Source: Halegenticoccus soli
Lineage (GTDB): Archaea; Halobacteriota; Halobacteria; Halobacteriales; Haloferacaceae
Assembly (NCBI RefSeq): GCF_002844195.1
Contig: NZ_PEND01000001.1
Location: 496,001-560,000, forward strand
Direction of reading: 5' to 3'
Length of the DNA stretch: 64,000 bases
The position numbers and the translations under genes were made by a program. Shown here piece by piece: positions 34,155 to 43,319 of this stretch; within the stretch, counting starts at the first letter, position 1; each line of letters begins with the position of its first letter. Under the pieces are notes generated by a model that was given only the letters and a program-made list of their open reading frames with translations, was not told where the DNA came from and did not search any database.

Positions 34155-36059
34155 CTATCGCGCGCGCAGCACGGCGACGTCGCGGACCCGAACCCCGTCG
34201 TCGTCGCTCGCGTCGGTCCCGTCGAACAGGTTCTCGGTGTCGACGGGCCGCGCCGGCGTCACCGTCGCGGGGTCGACGCCGAAGTTCAGGACGACGACGA
34301 GCCGATCGTCCCCGCTCGCGCGCTCGTACGCGACGACCCGATCGGGATCCCCCTCGGCCACGTCGTGTCCGACCGGTTCGACGCTCGGGGCGCGGAGCGC
34401 CGGCTGCTCGTTCCGAAGCTCGACGAGCCGCCGGTGGAACGCGGTCAGCCCGGCGTCGCCGTCGTGCCAGCGCATCGTCCCGCGCCGCTCGGGGACGCCG
34501 CGCTCCTGCCCGTAGTAGAGCAGCGGCGCTCCCGGGAGGGTGAACGTCGCGGCCGCGGCCGCCCGCAGGCTGCCGTCGCCGCACTCCGTCGCGTACCGCT
34601 CCTCGTCGTGGTTTTCGACGTAGCGCATGTGGACCGCCTCGTCGGGGTAGCCGCGGCGTCGAGCGTCCGCGAGCGCGTCGAAGAGCGCCGGCGCCGGCGC
34701 GTCGCCGGTACCCACGTCCCGCAGCGCGAAGTACAGGTCGGTGTCGTAGTGGAGGTCGAACTCGTTCTCGCGGAAGGCGCTGTCCCGCGGGACGGTCTCG
34801 TCGAGCAGGAGGAAGTCCGGATCGTCGGCTTTCACGCGCTCGCGGACTTCCTTCCAGAAGCCGTGGGGGACCCCCCACGCCACGTCGCAGCGAAAGCCGT
34901 CGACCAGGGGCGCCCACGCGTCGATCACGTCGAGCATCCACCGCCGGACGGCCAGCGAGTCGTAGTTCAGGTTCGGTATCCTCGTCCAGTTGAAGTAGTA
35001 GCCGGGCGCGTCATCGCCGGCCCAGTTCACCCCCGACGCGTCCCGCTCGGCTGGGACGCGCTCGTAGCGGTCGGCGTAGTCCGGAACGCCCGCGCGGTGG
35101 AGCTGGAAAGCGGGGTGATCGCGCGAGGTGTGGTTGATCACGAGGTCGAAGATCACCCTGATGTCGGCCTCGTGGAGCCGCTCGACCAGCGACGCGAACT
35201 CCTCGCGGGTGCCGAGGTCGGAAGCGGTGTCGAACAGATCGGTGATGTGGTAGCCGTGGCGGGTGGGGCTCTCGCAGACGGGGGTCAGCCACACGGCGTC
35301 GACCCCGAGCCAGTCGAGGTAGTCGACGCGACGTTCGATCTCCGCGAACGTCGCGTCGACCGACTCGCCGGCGAACTCGCGGACGAAGATCTCGTACACG
35401 GTCGCGTCGTCGCGCCCGAGGGCGTCCCTGTCGTCGAGGTGAAACTCGACCGTCGGATCGCTCCCGTCGGGGGCGGCGCGGGCCGTCGCGGCGACGACGA
35501 CCTCGTCGCCGTCGCGGCGTCCGTCGAGGCGGACGCGGGGGCGGCCGGGCCCCTCGACGACGGCCTCCGCGGTCGCGTACCGCTCGAACTCGTCGTCGAA
35601 AACGAAGATCGCCTCGTGCTCGCCCGGCGGGAGCGGCACGTCGAGCGCCCACGCGTCGCCCTCGCGCTCGGCGCGGTGGACGCCCATCGTGAAGTCGTTG
35701 AACGCCCCGATGACGGTCGCGCGTTCGACGCCGTCGAGGTCGCCGTTCGCGTCGGTCTCGTCCACGCGGAATCGGGCTTCCCGTCGGGGGTCCGGAAACG
35801 CCCGCACCGTGACTGCGTGCGTGCCGTCGGGGGCGTCCAGTTCGGCGACGTACGTGCCGGGCACGTCGGGCGCGAGGTGGACGACGGGGCCGTCGCCGAG
35901 AAGGGCACGGCTGTCCGCGGGCGCGTCGACGAGCCGCCACTCGTACGTCGCGTCGGGATTCGGGTCGCGCGGGGCGAGTTCGATCCGTTCGCCGACGCTC
36001 GTGAATCGGGGAGGACCGGGATGGTGCACGGTATCGGGTCGGAGCCGCGGCAGCCACAT
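34155..36059 (-). CDS. cytoplasmic GH13 alpha-amylase-family glycosidase
   Basis: 634-residue glycoside hydrolase family 13 enzyme without a signal peptide, so it acts inside the cell. An N-terminal beta-rich module (about 1-205, including a CBM48-like GAFNDFTMGVHR) precedes the barrel. The four GH13 regions are present: DLVINH, GFRCDVAWG (nucleophile Asp), LLLDET (acid/base Glu) and YVENHD. A short C-terminal beta domain follows. Probable role is cleavage of imported maltodextrins or cyclodextrins; the exact specificity cannot be read. It starts at 36059, divergent from the ArsR-like regulator at 36425. Confidence 0.87.
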   Translation of the reverse strand: MWLPRLRPDTVHHPGPPRFTSVGERIELAPRDPNPDATYEWRLVDAPADSRALLGDGPVVHLAPDVPGTYVAELDAPDGTHAVTVRAFPDPRREARFRVDETDANGDLDGVERATVIGAFNDFTMGVHRAEREGDAWALDVPLPPGEHEAIFVFDDEFERYATAEAVVEGPGRPRVRLDGRRDGDEVVVAATARAAPDGSDPTVEFHLDDRDALGRDDATVYEIFVREFAGESVDATFAEIERRVDYLDWLGVDAVWLTPVCESPTRHGYHITDLFDTASDLGTREEFASLVERLHEADIRVIFDLVINHTSRDHPAFQLHRAGVPDYADRYERVPAERDASGVNWAGDDAPGYYFNWTRIPNLNYDSLAVRRWMLDVIDAWAPLVDGFRCDVAWGVPHGFWKEVRERVKADDPDFLLLDETVPRDSAFRENEFDLHYDTDLYFALRDVGTGDAPAPALFDALADARRRGYPDEAVHMRYVENHDEERYATECGDGSLRAAAAATFTLPGAPLLYYGQERGVPERRGTMRWHDGDAGLTAFHRRLVELRNEQPALRAPSVEPVGHDVAEGDPDRVVAYERASGDDRLVVVLNFGVDPATVTPARPVDTENLFDGTDASDDDGVRVRDVAVLRAR

Positions 36060-36424
36060 AAGGATCAGCAGAAGAACGGTTCTGTCCTCCGGAAGACAGG
36101 TATCGACGGCGGTCGCTCCGCGATCGGCCCGCGGCGTTCCGCGATCGCCGGCGCTCGGCCGACCGCGGCGGCGAGGGCGGACGCGCCCGGAACGGCGGAC
36201 GACCGTGCGGCGTCCGACGGCCGCCGCTCGGGGGCGTTACTGCGCGGCGAGCCGCCGAAGATTTTTTCTGCCGCCGCTCGTTGGGGAGGGGCACCGTGCT
36301 GATCGGCCGGCGCGCGGGGCGCGAAGCCGCCGGCGGCGGGGCGCAACCGGACGCGGGACGCGATCGGGCCGGGCCTTCGAGTCGAACACCATCACTCATT
36401 ACCGAGCGCCGCGCGATCCGAACT
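36060..36424. promoter_or_regulatory. divergent promoter region, GH13 gene and ArsR-like gene
   Basis: About 365 bases between two divergently transcribed starts. Only GC-rich frames without protein character are seen. A run of T (GATTTTTTCTG, 36259-36269) and the ACACCATCACTCATTACC stretch near 36387 are the AT-richer parts. No clear palindrome was found. Confidence 0.3.
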
Positions 36425-37309
36425 ATGGGCGAGTTCACGGCCGACGCGAGCGCCGACGACGACGCGAGTGCCCGACATGCGGCGTCGGCGTTCCGGTCGC
36501 TCGCGGACGAGAATCGGATCGCGATCCTCCTCGCGCTCTGGGAGCACGAGACGCTGCCGTTCGCCGCCCTGCAGGAGAAAGCGGGGTTCGAGGACAGCGG
36601 CCGGTTCAACTACCACCTCGGGGAACTTCTCGGGCGGTTCGTCGAGAAGCGCGACGGGACGTACCGGCTGCGGGCCGCCGGGGCGAAAGCCGTCGACATC
36701 GTCTTCGACGAGCGGTTCGGCGAATCGCCGTCGCCCGTCGAGGCGTCGATCGACGCCGACTGCCCGGTCTGCGACGAGGGGCTCTCCGCCCGATACGAGG
36801 ACGAGAACGTCTTCGTCGCGTGTCCGCGCTGCTCCACGACGGTCCACATGGGCTACTTCCCGCCGCGCGCGCGGATCGCCCACGAACCGACGGACCTCTT
36901 TCGGGCGTACGCCAGGCAGCTCTGGCGGGACTTCACCCTGGCCTCCGAAGGCGTCTGTCCGTACTGCCGCGGTCGAACGGCGACGCGCGTCGAGGTCGAT
37001 CCGGACTGGTACCTGTCGTACCCGGCCGTCAGTCGGTGCGGCGACTGCGGCGTCTCGATCGGCACGACGATCGGGCTCCGCCTGCTCGCCGATCCCGCCG
37101 TCGTCTCGTTCTTCCACGATCACGGGGTCCGCCTCGGCGAGCGCCCGTTCTGGGAGTTCGACTTCTGCCTCGACGACGGCGACGTGACCGTCGCCTCGGA
37201 CGACCCGCTGCGGCTCCGCGTCCCGATCCGGCGCGGCGACGAGACGCTGCTCGTGACCGTCGACGACTCCGCCGCCGTGGTAGAGACGGCGCGGATCTCG
37301 CCTCGGTGA
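36425..37309 (+). CDS. ArsR-like winged-helix regulator with zinc-ribbon C-terminal domain
   Basis: 294-residue paralogue of the island regulator at 7782-8744. The winged helix is at about 17-95 (SAFRSLADENRIAILLALW, GRFNYHLGELLGRF). The C-terminal half has CxxC pairs (CPVC, CPRC, CPYC, CGDC) for zinc binding and ends in an acidic beta-rich part. The ATG at 36425 was chosen at the start of the conserved region; the frame extends upstream to 36281 as noise. Next to starch genes, but no ligand can be assigned. It is a candidate regulator of the divergent GH13 gene. Confidence 0.8.
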   Translation: MGEFTADASADDDASARHAASAFRSLADENRIAILLALWEHETLPFAALQEKAGFEDSGRFNYHLGELLGRFVEKRDGTYRLRAAGAKAVDIVFDERFGESPSPVEASIDADCPVCDEGLSARYEDENVFVACPRCSTTVHMGYFPPRARIAHEPTDLFRAYARQLWRDFTLASEGVCPYCRGRTATRVEVDPDWYLSYPAVSRCGDCGVSIGTTIGLRLLADPAVVSFFHDHGVRLGERPFWEFDFCLDDGDVTVASDDPLRLRVPIRRGDETLLVTVDDSAAVVETARISPR

Positions 37310-37406
37310 GCGCGGGAGCGTTGCGACCGCGGCGAACGTTCCGCCCGCGGCCGCTTCTCGACCGTCCGGCGTCACCCGACTGGTCCGCCGCCCCCCCTCC
37401 CGGCCG

Positions 37407-39559
37407 CTACGTCCGCCAGTCGCCGACGTACTCGCCGGTCGAGTCGCTCGGCGTCGTGTACTGGCGGTCGGAGCCGGATTCCCACGTCACGGTCCCGTCG
37501 CCGTCGATCTTGACGAACTTGAACTCGATGGACGTCCCCGCGGGGACGTTGACGTCGTAGTACCAGGTCAGGTACTCGTGGACGACCTGATTGAAGAACG
37601 GCCCGACGGCCCGAGCCGCGTCCCACTCGCCCAGCTCGTGGACGTTCCCCGCTAGGTAGACGTTCTCTCCGATCGCTGTCTCCGCGTTGTCGACGACGAA
37701 CCGGACGGAGACCTGCTCGGCCGTCAGCACCTCGAACCCCTCGAAGGCGTCGCTCTGCGCGCCGTCGGCGTCGACGACGGTGACGTCGTAGTACCCTCCC
37801 GCGAGCGGCGGGACGGTCGCCTCGATTCGCGCGTCGGTCCACGAGACGACCTCGGCCTCGGTCGAGCCGAACGTGACCGTCCCGGCGACGTCGCCGAACC
37901 CCTCGCCGCTGATGGTGACGGTGTGGCCCGTCCGCCCCATCGTCGGTCCGACGCGACCGAGCGCGGGTTCCGACGTGTTCCCCGCGTGCTCCCACACGCA
38001 CACCGTCTGGGGGCCGAACGAGAACGCGTCGATCGAGCCGTCGCCGTTGACGGTCGTGCCGAACCCGTCGAGCACGCCGTCCAGGACGTCGGCGTACGAG
38101 CCCGGGGGGAGCGACGTGTACAGGTCGGTTATCTCGTACCACTCTCGACTCCGGTTGATCGCCACCAGCGCGACGTTGTCGCCGAACTCGCGTTCGTAGA
38201 CGAACACGTCGCCGTTGAGCCAGCGCTGGCGGGTACCGCCGTAGGCGAGGGCCGGGTTCGACTGACGCAGCGGCGCGAGCTTCGAGAGCACCTCGTAGGC
38301 GGTGGTGGAGGTGTCGAACGCCGGCATCGGCTTTCGGTTCTCCGGGTCGGCACCGCCCGTGAGGTACTGCTCCGTCCCGTAGTAGACGGTCGGCGTCCCC
38401 CTCGAAGTCAAAAGCACCGCCAGCGCCATGTCGGTGTTGACGGTCTCTCCGCCCTCGACCGTGAACCGCGCCATGTCGTGGTTGTCGATGAACGGCACCT
38501 GATCCACGACCTGGTCGTGCTCGTCGGCCGTCTCCCGGAGCACGTCCCAGAACCCGTACCAGTCGTCGGTGAAGTCCCGCAGCACCTGCCGTATCTCCTG
38601 GCCGAATCGGAAGTCGAGCAGGCTCATCCCGCTGTCGTTCGAGAAGTCGTAGTAGCGCCGGTTGTACTCGTCCGCGCCGAGGAACCACTCGCCGAAGGTG
38701 AAAACCGGCCTGCGGTCGTAGATCACGTCCATCAGGGTCTTCTGCCACTTGGGCGGCATGTGAGCGACGGCGTCGACTCGAATTCCGTCGATACCCGCGT
38801 CCAGCCACTGCTTGACCGCGTCCTTCAGGTACCGGTCGACGTACGCCTCCTGCTGGTCGAAGTCGGCGAGGTCGTACAGGTTGCGGTAGATCTGATCCTC
38901 GTAGCTGGAGTAATCGGTCCCGCCGTTGTGGTGGAAGTACCCGTTCGGATCGTCGCTGTAGGACGCGACGTACGCGTCGTCGTCGTAGAGCACCCCGTCT
39001 TCGAGTTCGCCGTCGGCGGTCGACGGGGAGGTGTGGTTCGGGACGAAGTCGATCACGACCTTGATGCCGTTGTCGTGGGCCGCGTCGATCAGCCCCTCGA
39101 ACGCGGCCGCGTCACCGAAGAACGGGTTCGGATCCTTGAAATCCCGCGCCCAGTAGCCGTGGTACGACGTTCCGGCGTCGGAGTCGACCGAGGTGACGTT
39201 CTCGAACGGCGGGGACACCCAGACGGCCGTGATTCCCATCCCGGTCAGGTACCCGTCCTCGATCTTCTCGACGATCCCCCGCCAGTCGCCGCCGCAGTAC
39301 TTCCGCAGGTTCGAACAGCCGCTGCTGTAGAGTTCTCCGTCCGGATTGTTGGCCGAGTTGCCGTCCAGAAAGCGGTCAGTGACGATCTGGTAGATGACGT
39401 CGTCCGCGTAGTCGACGCTGCTACCGGGGTCCGCCGCGGCCGCTCTCGCCGTCTGTGCGACGAACGCCAGATCCGCTTTTTCCGCGGTCTCGTCGTGCCG
39501 ACGAGACCGACCGTACCCAGACCGAGTGCCTTGAGGAACGTTCGACGATCGAATGTCAT
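37407..39559 (-). CDS. cyclomaltodextrin glucanotransferase, Tat-exported, with apparent frameshift in the signal region
   Basis: GH13 enzyme that makes cyclodextrins from starch outside the cell. The catalytic frame is open from 37407 to about 39490 and has DFVPNH, GIRVDAVAHMP, FGEWFLG and FIDNHD, then an IPT/TIG domain (TGHTVTISGEGFGD) and a C-terminal CBM20 (ENVYLAGNVHELGEWD), the layout of CGTases. A Tat signal (MTFDRRTFLKALGLGTVGLV) starts at 39559 but in another frame; one extra base between about 39480 and 39500 would join them. The mature N-terminus (DPGSSVDYADDVIYQIVTDR) lies in the catalytic frame without its own start until 39239. Either a mutation or a base error near the A5 run. 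Confidence 0.8.
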
Positions 39560-39723
39560 CGTAATCTATGTAGAACTAATTCGTACAACGTTTATAACTA
39601 TTTCCTAGCCAATAAATAAGGTATTAATTAATCGGACCAATTTGAGAAACACTCCGACATCCGGTCCGTCGCGGCCGAAGGAGGGCGACGTACCGTCCGC
39701 GAGCCGGTCGAGATCGTCGGCCG
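39560..39723 (-). promoter_or_regulatory. CGTase upstream region
   Basis: AT-rich stretch. On the minus strand TTATAAACG (39590-39598) is a strong TATA box about 30-39 bases upstream of the CGTase ATG. Between it and the start lies GTACGAATTAG (reverse of 39576-39586), whose GTACGAA half-site also forms the palindrome upstream of the importer ATPase. Possibly a shared sugar-regulator site. Confidence 0.4.
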
Positions 39724-40806
39724 CTAGCCCTCCATGCCGCTGAAGGAGAGTCCCCCCTCGATGTACCGCTGTGCGAACAGGTAGACGAGCACGATGGGGG
39801 CCGCGAACGTGAGGGCGAACGCCGAAAAGCGCGCCCAGGGGATGGAGTACTCGCTGACCAGCGAGAACAGGCCCACCGGGAGCGTGTAGTTCTCCGTCGA
39901 CAGCAGCGTCTGGGCGACGACGAACTCCGTCCACCCCGTGAGGAACGTGAAGATGAACACCGTCGCGAGCCCCGCCGCCGACAGCGGGATGATGACCTCC
40001 GTGACGACGCGCCACGGCGGCGCGCCGTCGACGACGGCCGCCTCCTCGTAGGAGACCGGGATCCCGTCCATGTACGTCTTCAACAGCCACGTGTTGAACG
40101 GGACGGCCGTCGCCGCGTAGTAGACGGCGAGCGCGAGTTTGCTGTCGTTGAGACCGATCTGCACGTACACGGCGTAGAGGCCGATGAGCAGCGCGATGCC
40201 GAGGCCGCCGCCGACCTGCGTCAGGAGGACGTAGGTGAACAGGATCTTCCGCCGGAAGATGAACTTCCGCCGCGACAGCGCGTACGACGCCGGCACGATG
40301 AGGCACATCGCGATGGCGACCGTCGGAATCGAGACGGTGAGGCTGTTCCAGAAGAACCGCTTGAACTCCGAGGCCCCCTCGACGCCGTAGTCGGAGACGT
40401 CGAGGAAGACGATCTCGGGGGTTTCGAACACCACCGCGAGGTCGGTCAGCGGGACGTTGACGGCGACGGCGTACGCCGGAACGACGAGGTCGCCGACGAC
40501 CCAGAGGAACGGGCGCAGCGACGGGTCGTCGGGCAGCAACCGCAGCCCGCCCGACGAGTAGATCGACCCGCCGGAACCGGAGAGCGCGGCCATCAGGATC
40601 CAGTAGATCGGGAACATCAACCCCGCGACGAGCAGCAGCGCCCCGAGGGTCGCGCCGACCGTCTTCAGCGGCTTCGACGGGGGGATCTCGCCGCGGCGGA
40701 CGCCGCCGACGGTGTACCTGATACCGCGCGCGACCTCGACGGGCGCCGACGCGGCGTTCCGGGCGTCCTCCTTCAGCTTTCGTCCGACCCCGCTCAGGAG
40801 GCTCAC
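39724..40806 (-). CDS. maltodextrin-type ABC transporter permease, MalG-like
   Basis: 360-residue permease with six main membrane spans after a cytoplasmic N-terminal region (about 1-45). The EAA loop reads EEAAVVDGAPPWRVVTEVIIPL. A large extracytoplasmic insert (about 65-145) follows TM1. The start is a GTG overlapping the malF-like stop (GTGA). It ends the malE-malF-malG operon. The substrate, maltodextrin or cyclodextrin, is inferred from neighbours. Confidence 0.87.
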   Translation of the reverse strand: MSLLSGVGRKLKEDARNAASAPVEVARGIRYTVGGVRRGEIPPSKPLKTVGATLGALLLVAGLMFPIYWILMAALSGSGGSIYSSGGLRLLPDDPSLRPFLWVVGDLVVPAYAVAVNVPLTDLAVVFETPEIVFLDVSDYGVEGASEFKRFFWNSLTVSIPTVAIAMCLIVPASYALSRRKFIFRRKILFTYVLLTQVGGGLGIALLIGLYAVYVQIGLNDSKLALAVYYAATAVPFNTWLLKTYMDGIPVSYEEAAVVDGAPPWRVVTEVIIPLSAAGLATVFIFTFLTGWTEFVVAQTLLSTENYTLPVGLFSLVSEYSIPWARFSAFALTFAAPIVLVYLFAQRYIEGGLSFSGMEG

Positions 40807-41780
40807 GAGTCGCTCACCCCGTCGGCGAGCTTCCCGCGCTTGACGTTCAGCCACATGAACGCCCCGATGAAGGCGACCGCGATGATGGAGATGGCCGCGC
40901 CCTCGCCGTACTCGGCGAACGAGAAGGCCTCGCGGTACCCGTAGACGACGACGAGCTCGTTCTGCCGCGCCGGTCCCCCCTCGTTGAACACGTACGGGAT
41001 GAGGAACTGCTGGAACGACGCCGCGGCCGTCAGAATCGAGGCGAAAAGCACCGGGCGCTTGATCGAGGGGAGCGTCACGTGGAGGAACCGCGAGACGTAG
41101 CCCGCGCCGTCGACCATCGCCGCCTCGTGCAGTTCCTCGGGGACGTCCTGCAGCGCGCTCACGGTGATGATGACCATGAACGGGTAGGCGAGCCACGCCT
41201 CGGTGACGTTGTAGGCGACGAACGCCATCCAGCGCTCGCTCAGCCACGAGACGGTCCCCATCCCGAGCGAGCGGAGTATCTGGTTCGCGAGGCCGAACTC
41301 CGCGGAGCTGAAGATGCCGCGCCACACCGTGATGGTGAAGATGGCCGGCAGCCCCATCGGGAGGATGATGAGAGAGCGCATGAGGCGCTTGCCGCGCACC
41401 CGGTCGCCAGTGACGACGAGCGCGATGCCGACGCTCAAAATCAGCTTCAGCGTGACGCTCGTCGCGACGATCAGCCACGTCACGCCGAAGGAGTTCCAGA
41501 ACGTCGGATCGGTGAGGACGCTGACGTAGTTCTCCAGCCCGACGAACGTCGCCTCGCCGAACGTCAGCACCGCCAGCGCACCCTCGCCGGCGAACAGGTT
41601 CGCGGGCTCGGCGTTCGTAAAGGAGATGCCGACGAGGTACAGCACCGGGAACAGCATGAACGCCGAGAAGACGAACAACCCGGGGAGGACGAACAGGAGG
41701 GACGCGTCTCGTCTGTCGAGGAAGGGGACCTCCTCGACGCGGCGGGCGACGCGCGAAACGGTGCTCACGAGCGCGCTCAC
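40803..41780 (-). CDS. maltodextrin-type ABC transporter permease, MalF-like
   Basis: 325-residue inner-membrane permease with six spans. The EAA motif is EELHEAAMVDGAGYVSRFLHVTLP, which docks the ATPase. The start overlaps the malE-like stop by four bases and the stop overlaps the malG-like start. It is shorter than enterobacterial MalF, as usual for archaeal homologues. Confidence 0.88.
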   Translation of the reverse strand: MSALVSTVSRVARRVEEVPFLDRRDASLLFVLPGLFVFSAFMLFPVLYLVGISFTNAEPANLFAGEGALAVLTFGEATFVGLENYVSVLTDPTFWNSFGVTWLIVATSVTLKLILSVGIALVVTGDRVRGKRLMRSLIILPMGLPAIFTITVWRGIFSSAEFGLANQILRSLGMGTVSWLSERWMAFVAYNVTEAWLAYPFMVIITVSALQDVPEELHEAAMVDGAGYVSRFLHVTLPSIKRPVLFASILTAAASFQQFLIPYVFNEGGPARQNELVVVYGYREAFSFAEYGEGAAISIIAVAFIGAFMWLNVKRGKLADGVSDS

Positions 41781-43036
41781 CCCCAGTTACTGCGGATTTC
41801 GTTCGCGGCCTGCTTCATCGCCGATTCGGGCTCGGCGTCGCCGTTGAACATCTTGGTGAGCGCGTTCTTCACCGGGTCCCACACCTTGTTCATCTTCGGG
41901 TCGCTCGGCATCGGGACCCCCTGCTGGACGGTTTCGGAGAACCCCTGTACCGAGTCGGGGAGCTCGTCGCCCTCGACGAGGCTTTCGAGGACCGGGATGC
42001 TCCCCTGCTCCTCGGCGTTCCGCAGCATGAGGTCCTCGTTCGTCGCGTACCACTCGACGAAGTCGAACGCGGCCGCCGCGTCGTCGCCGCCGTCCTCCAT
42101 CCCCTTGGCGAAGTACCACATCGTGACGCCCGTGTAGGGGGTGGGGCTTCCGCCCTCGGGAGTCGGAAGCGTCGCGACCTCGTAGTTGACGTCCTTCTCG
42201 TTGAGGGTGGAGAGGTACCACGGGCCGTTGAACGCGAACGCGGCGTTGCCCTCGGCGAAGGCGGACGACTGCGGTTCGTACTCGGGATCGTTCGGCATGT
42301 AGGGGTTGAAGTTCTCCACGGCGAACTCCGCGCCCCGGATCGTCGCCGGGTTGTCGACGCCGAGTTCGTCGTCGCGCTCCGGGTCGAAGAGGTAGCCGTC
42401 GAACGCCTGTAGCCATCCACTGAGGAAGTAGGGGTCGGCGAAGGGGTACCCCAGCCCGTACTGGTTGCTCCCCGGGTCGTGGAACTCCTCCATCGCCGAT
42501 TTCATCTCCGCCACCGTCTCCGGCGCTTCGTCGACGACGTCCGCGTTGTAGATGAGCGCCACCGTCTCCGCGTCGTGCGGGAGGCCGTACACGTTCCCCT
42601 CGAACTGGACGGCGTCCGCGGCCGCCTCGGTGAACTCGTCGAGACTGACGTTCAGTTGGTCGCTCCGGTCGACGAGAAACCCGCGCTCGGAGTAGTCGCC
42701 GACCCAGTCGTGGGCCCACTCGAAGGTGTGCGGGCCCTGTCCGGCGGGGATGGCGCTCGTCGTCTTCTTCGCCATGTCCGAGATGTCCGAGTGGTCGACG
42801 CTGTGGCCCGTCTCGTCCTCGAACCGCCGTATCGCCGCTTCGCGCTCGTCCTTTTCCGACTCGGACAGCGAGTACCACACCGTCGCGGTGCCGGACGGGC
42901 CGGACGAACCGGAGCCGCTTCCGTCGCCGGACGAACCGTCCGATCCCTGCTCCTGTACGCTGACGCACCCGGAGAGCGCGCCGAGCGCGCCCGCGACGCC
43001 GACCTTCTTGAGCACCGTTCTGCGATTCGTTGTCAT
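41777..43036 (-). CDS. sugar ABC transporter substrate-binding lipoprotein, MalE-like
   Basis: 419-residue family 1 solute-binding protein. MTTNRRTVLKKVGVAGALGA is a Tat signal and LSGC with C24 is the lipobox. A Ser/Gly-rich tether follows (about 28-50), then ATVWYSLSESEKDEREAAI, the first binding-lobe strand, and the FNGPWYLSTLNEKDVNYEV region typical of maltose binders. It would capture dextrins produced by the CGTase. A TATA box (TTTAATATG on the minus strand, about 43064-43072) precedes it. First gene of a three-gene operon, divergent from the ATPase. Confidence 0.9.
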   Translation of the reverse strand: MTTNRRTVLKKVGVAGALGALSGCVSVQEQGSDGSSGDGSGSGSSGPSGTATVWYSLSESEKDEREAAIRRFEDETGHSVDHSDISDMAKKTTSAIPAGQGPHTFEWAHDWVGDYSERGFLVDRSDQLNVSLDEFTEAAADAVQFEGNVYGLPHDAETVALIYNADVVDEAPETVAEMKSAMEEFHDPGSNQYGLGYPFADPYFLSGWLQAFDGYLFDPERDDELGVDNPATIRGAEFAVENFNPYMPNDPEYEPQSSAFAEGNAAFAFNGPWYLSTLNEKDVNYEVATLPTPEGGSPTPYTGVTMWYFAKGMEDGGDDAAAAFDFVEWYATNEDLMLRNAEEQGSIPVLESLVEGDELPDSVQGFSETVQQGVPMPSDPKMNKVWDPVKNALTKMFNGDAEPESAMKQAANEIRSNWG

Positions 43037-43246
43037 GCGTGAATATCGGATGAATAATTAGTTCACATATTAAACCTTCGGGTATGACACGATCTTTCGT
43101 CACGCTCCGTTTCGGGGCGCTGAGGGCGTGAAAGCGCCGATTCGCCGTTTTTATTCCCGGACGGGTGGACAACCGGGAAAACGGAGACGCGGGATTACAC
43201 CGGTTGAGCTCTCGGAAACCGGTCTGGCCGCTCGGTCGTATATTCG

Positions 43247-43260
43247 GTACGAAATCGTAC
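43247..43260. promoter_or_regulatory. palindrome in the malE/ATPase divergent promoter
   Basis: Perfect inverted repeat GTACG-AAAT-CGTAC, 60 to 73 bases upstream of the ATPase ATG. It is followed at once by TTCACAAAT (43261-43269). A related TTCACATAT is at 43062-43070 by the malE-like promoter, and TTCACAAAT at 46616-46624 by the GH15 promoter. Candidate binding site for the TrmB-like regulator at 46785; it does not match the published TACT-N-GAGTA TrmB motif. Confidence 0.4.
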
Positions 43261-43319
43261 TTCACAAATCGAATCGGGAGGGCAAGAATTAGACTCCGGG
43301 ATTTCCACTCGTGGAGACA

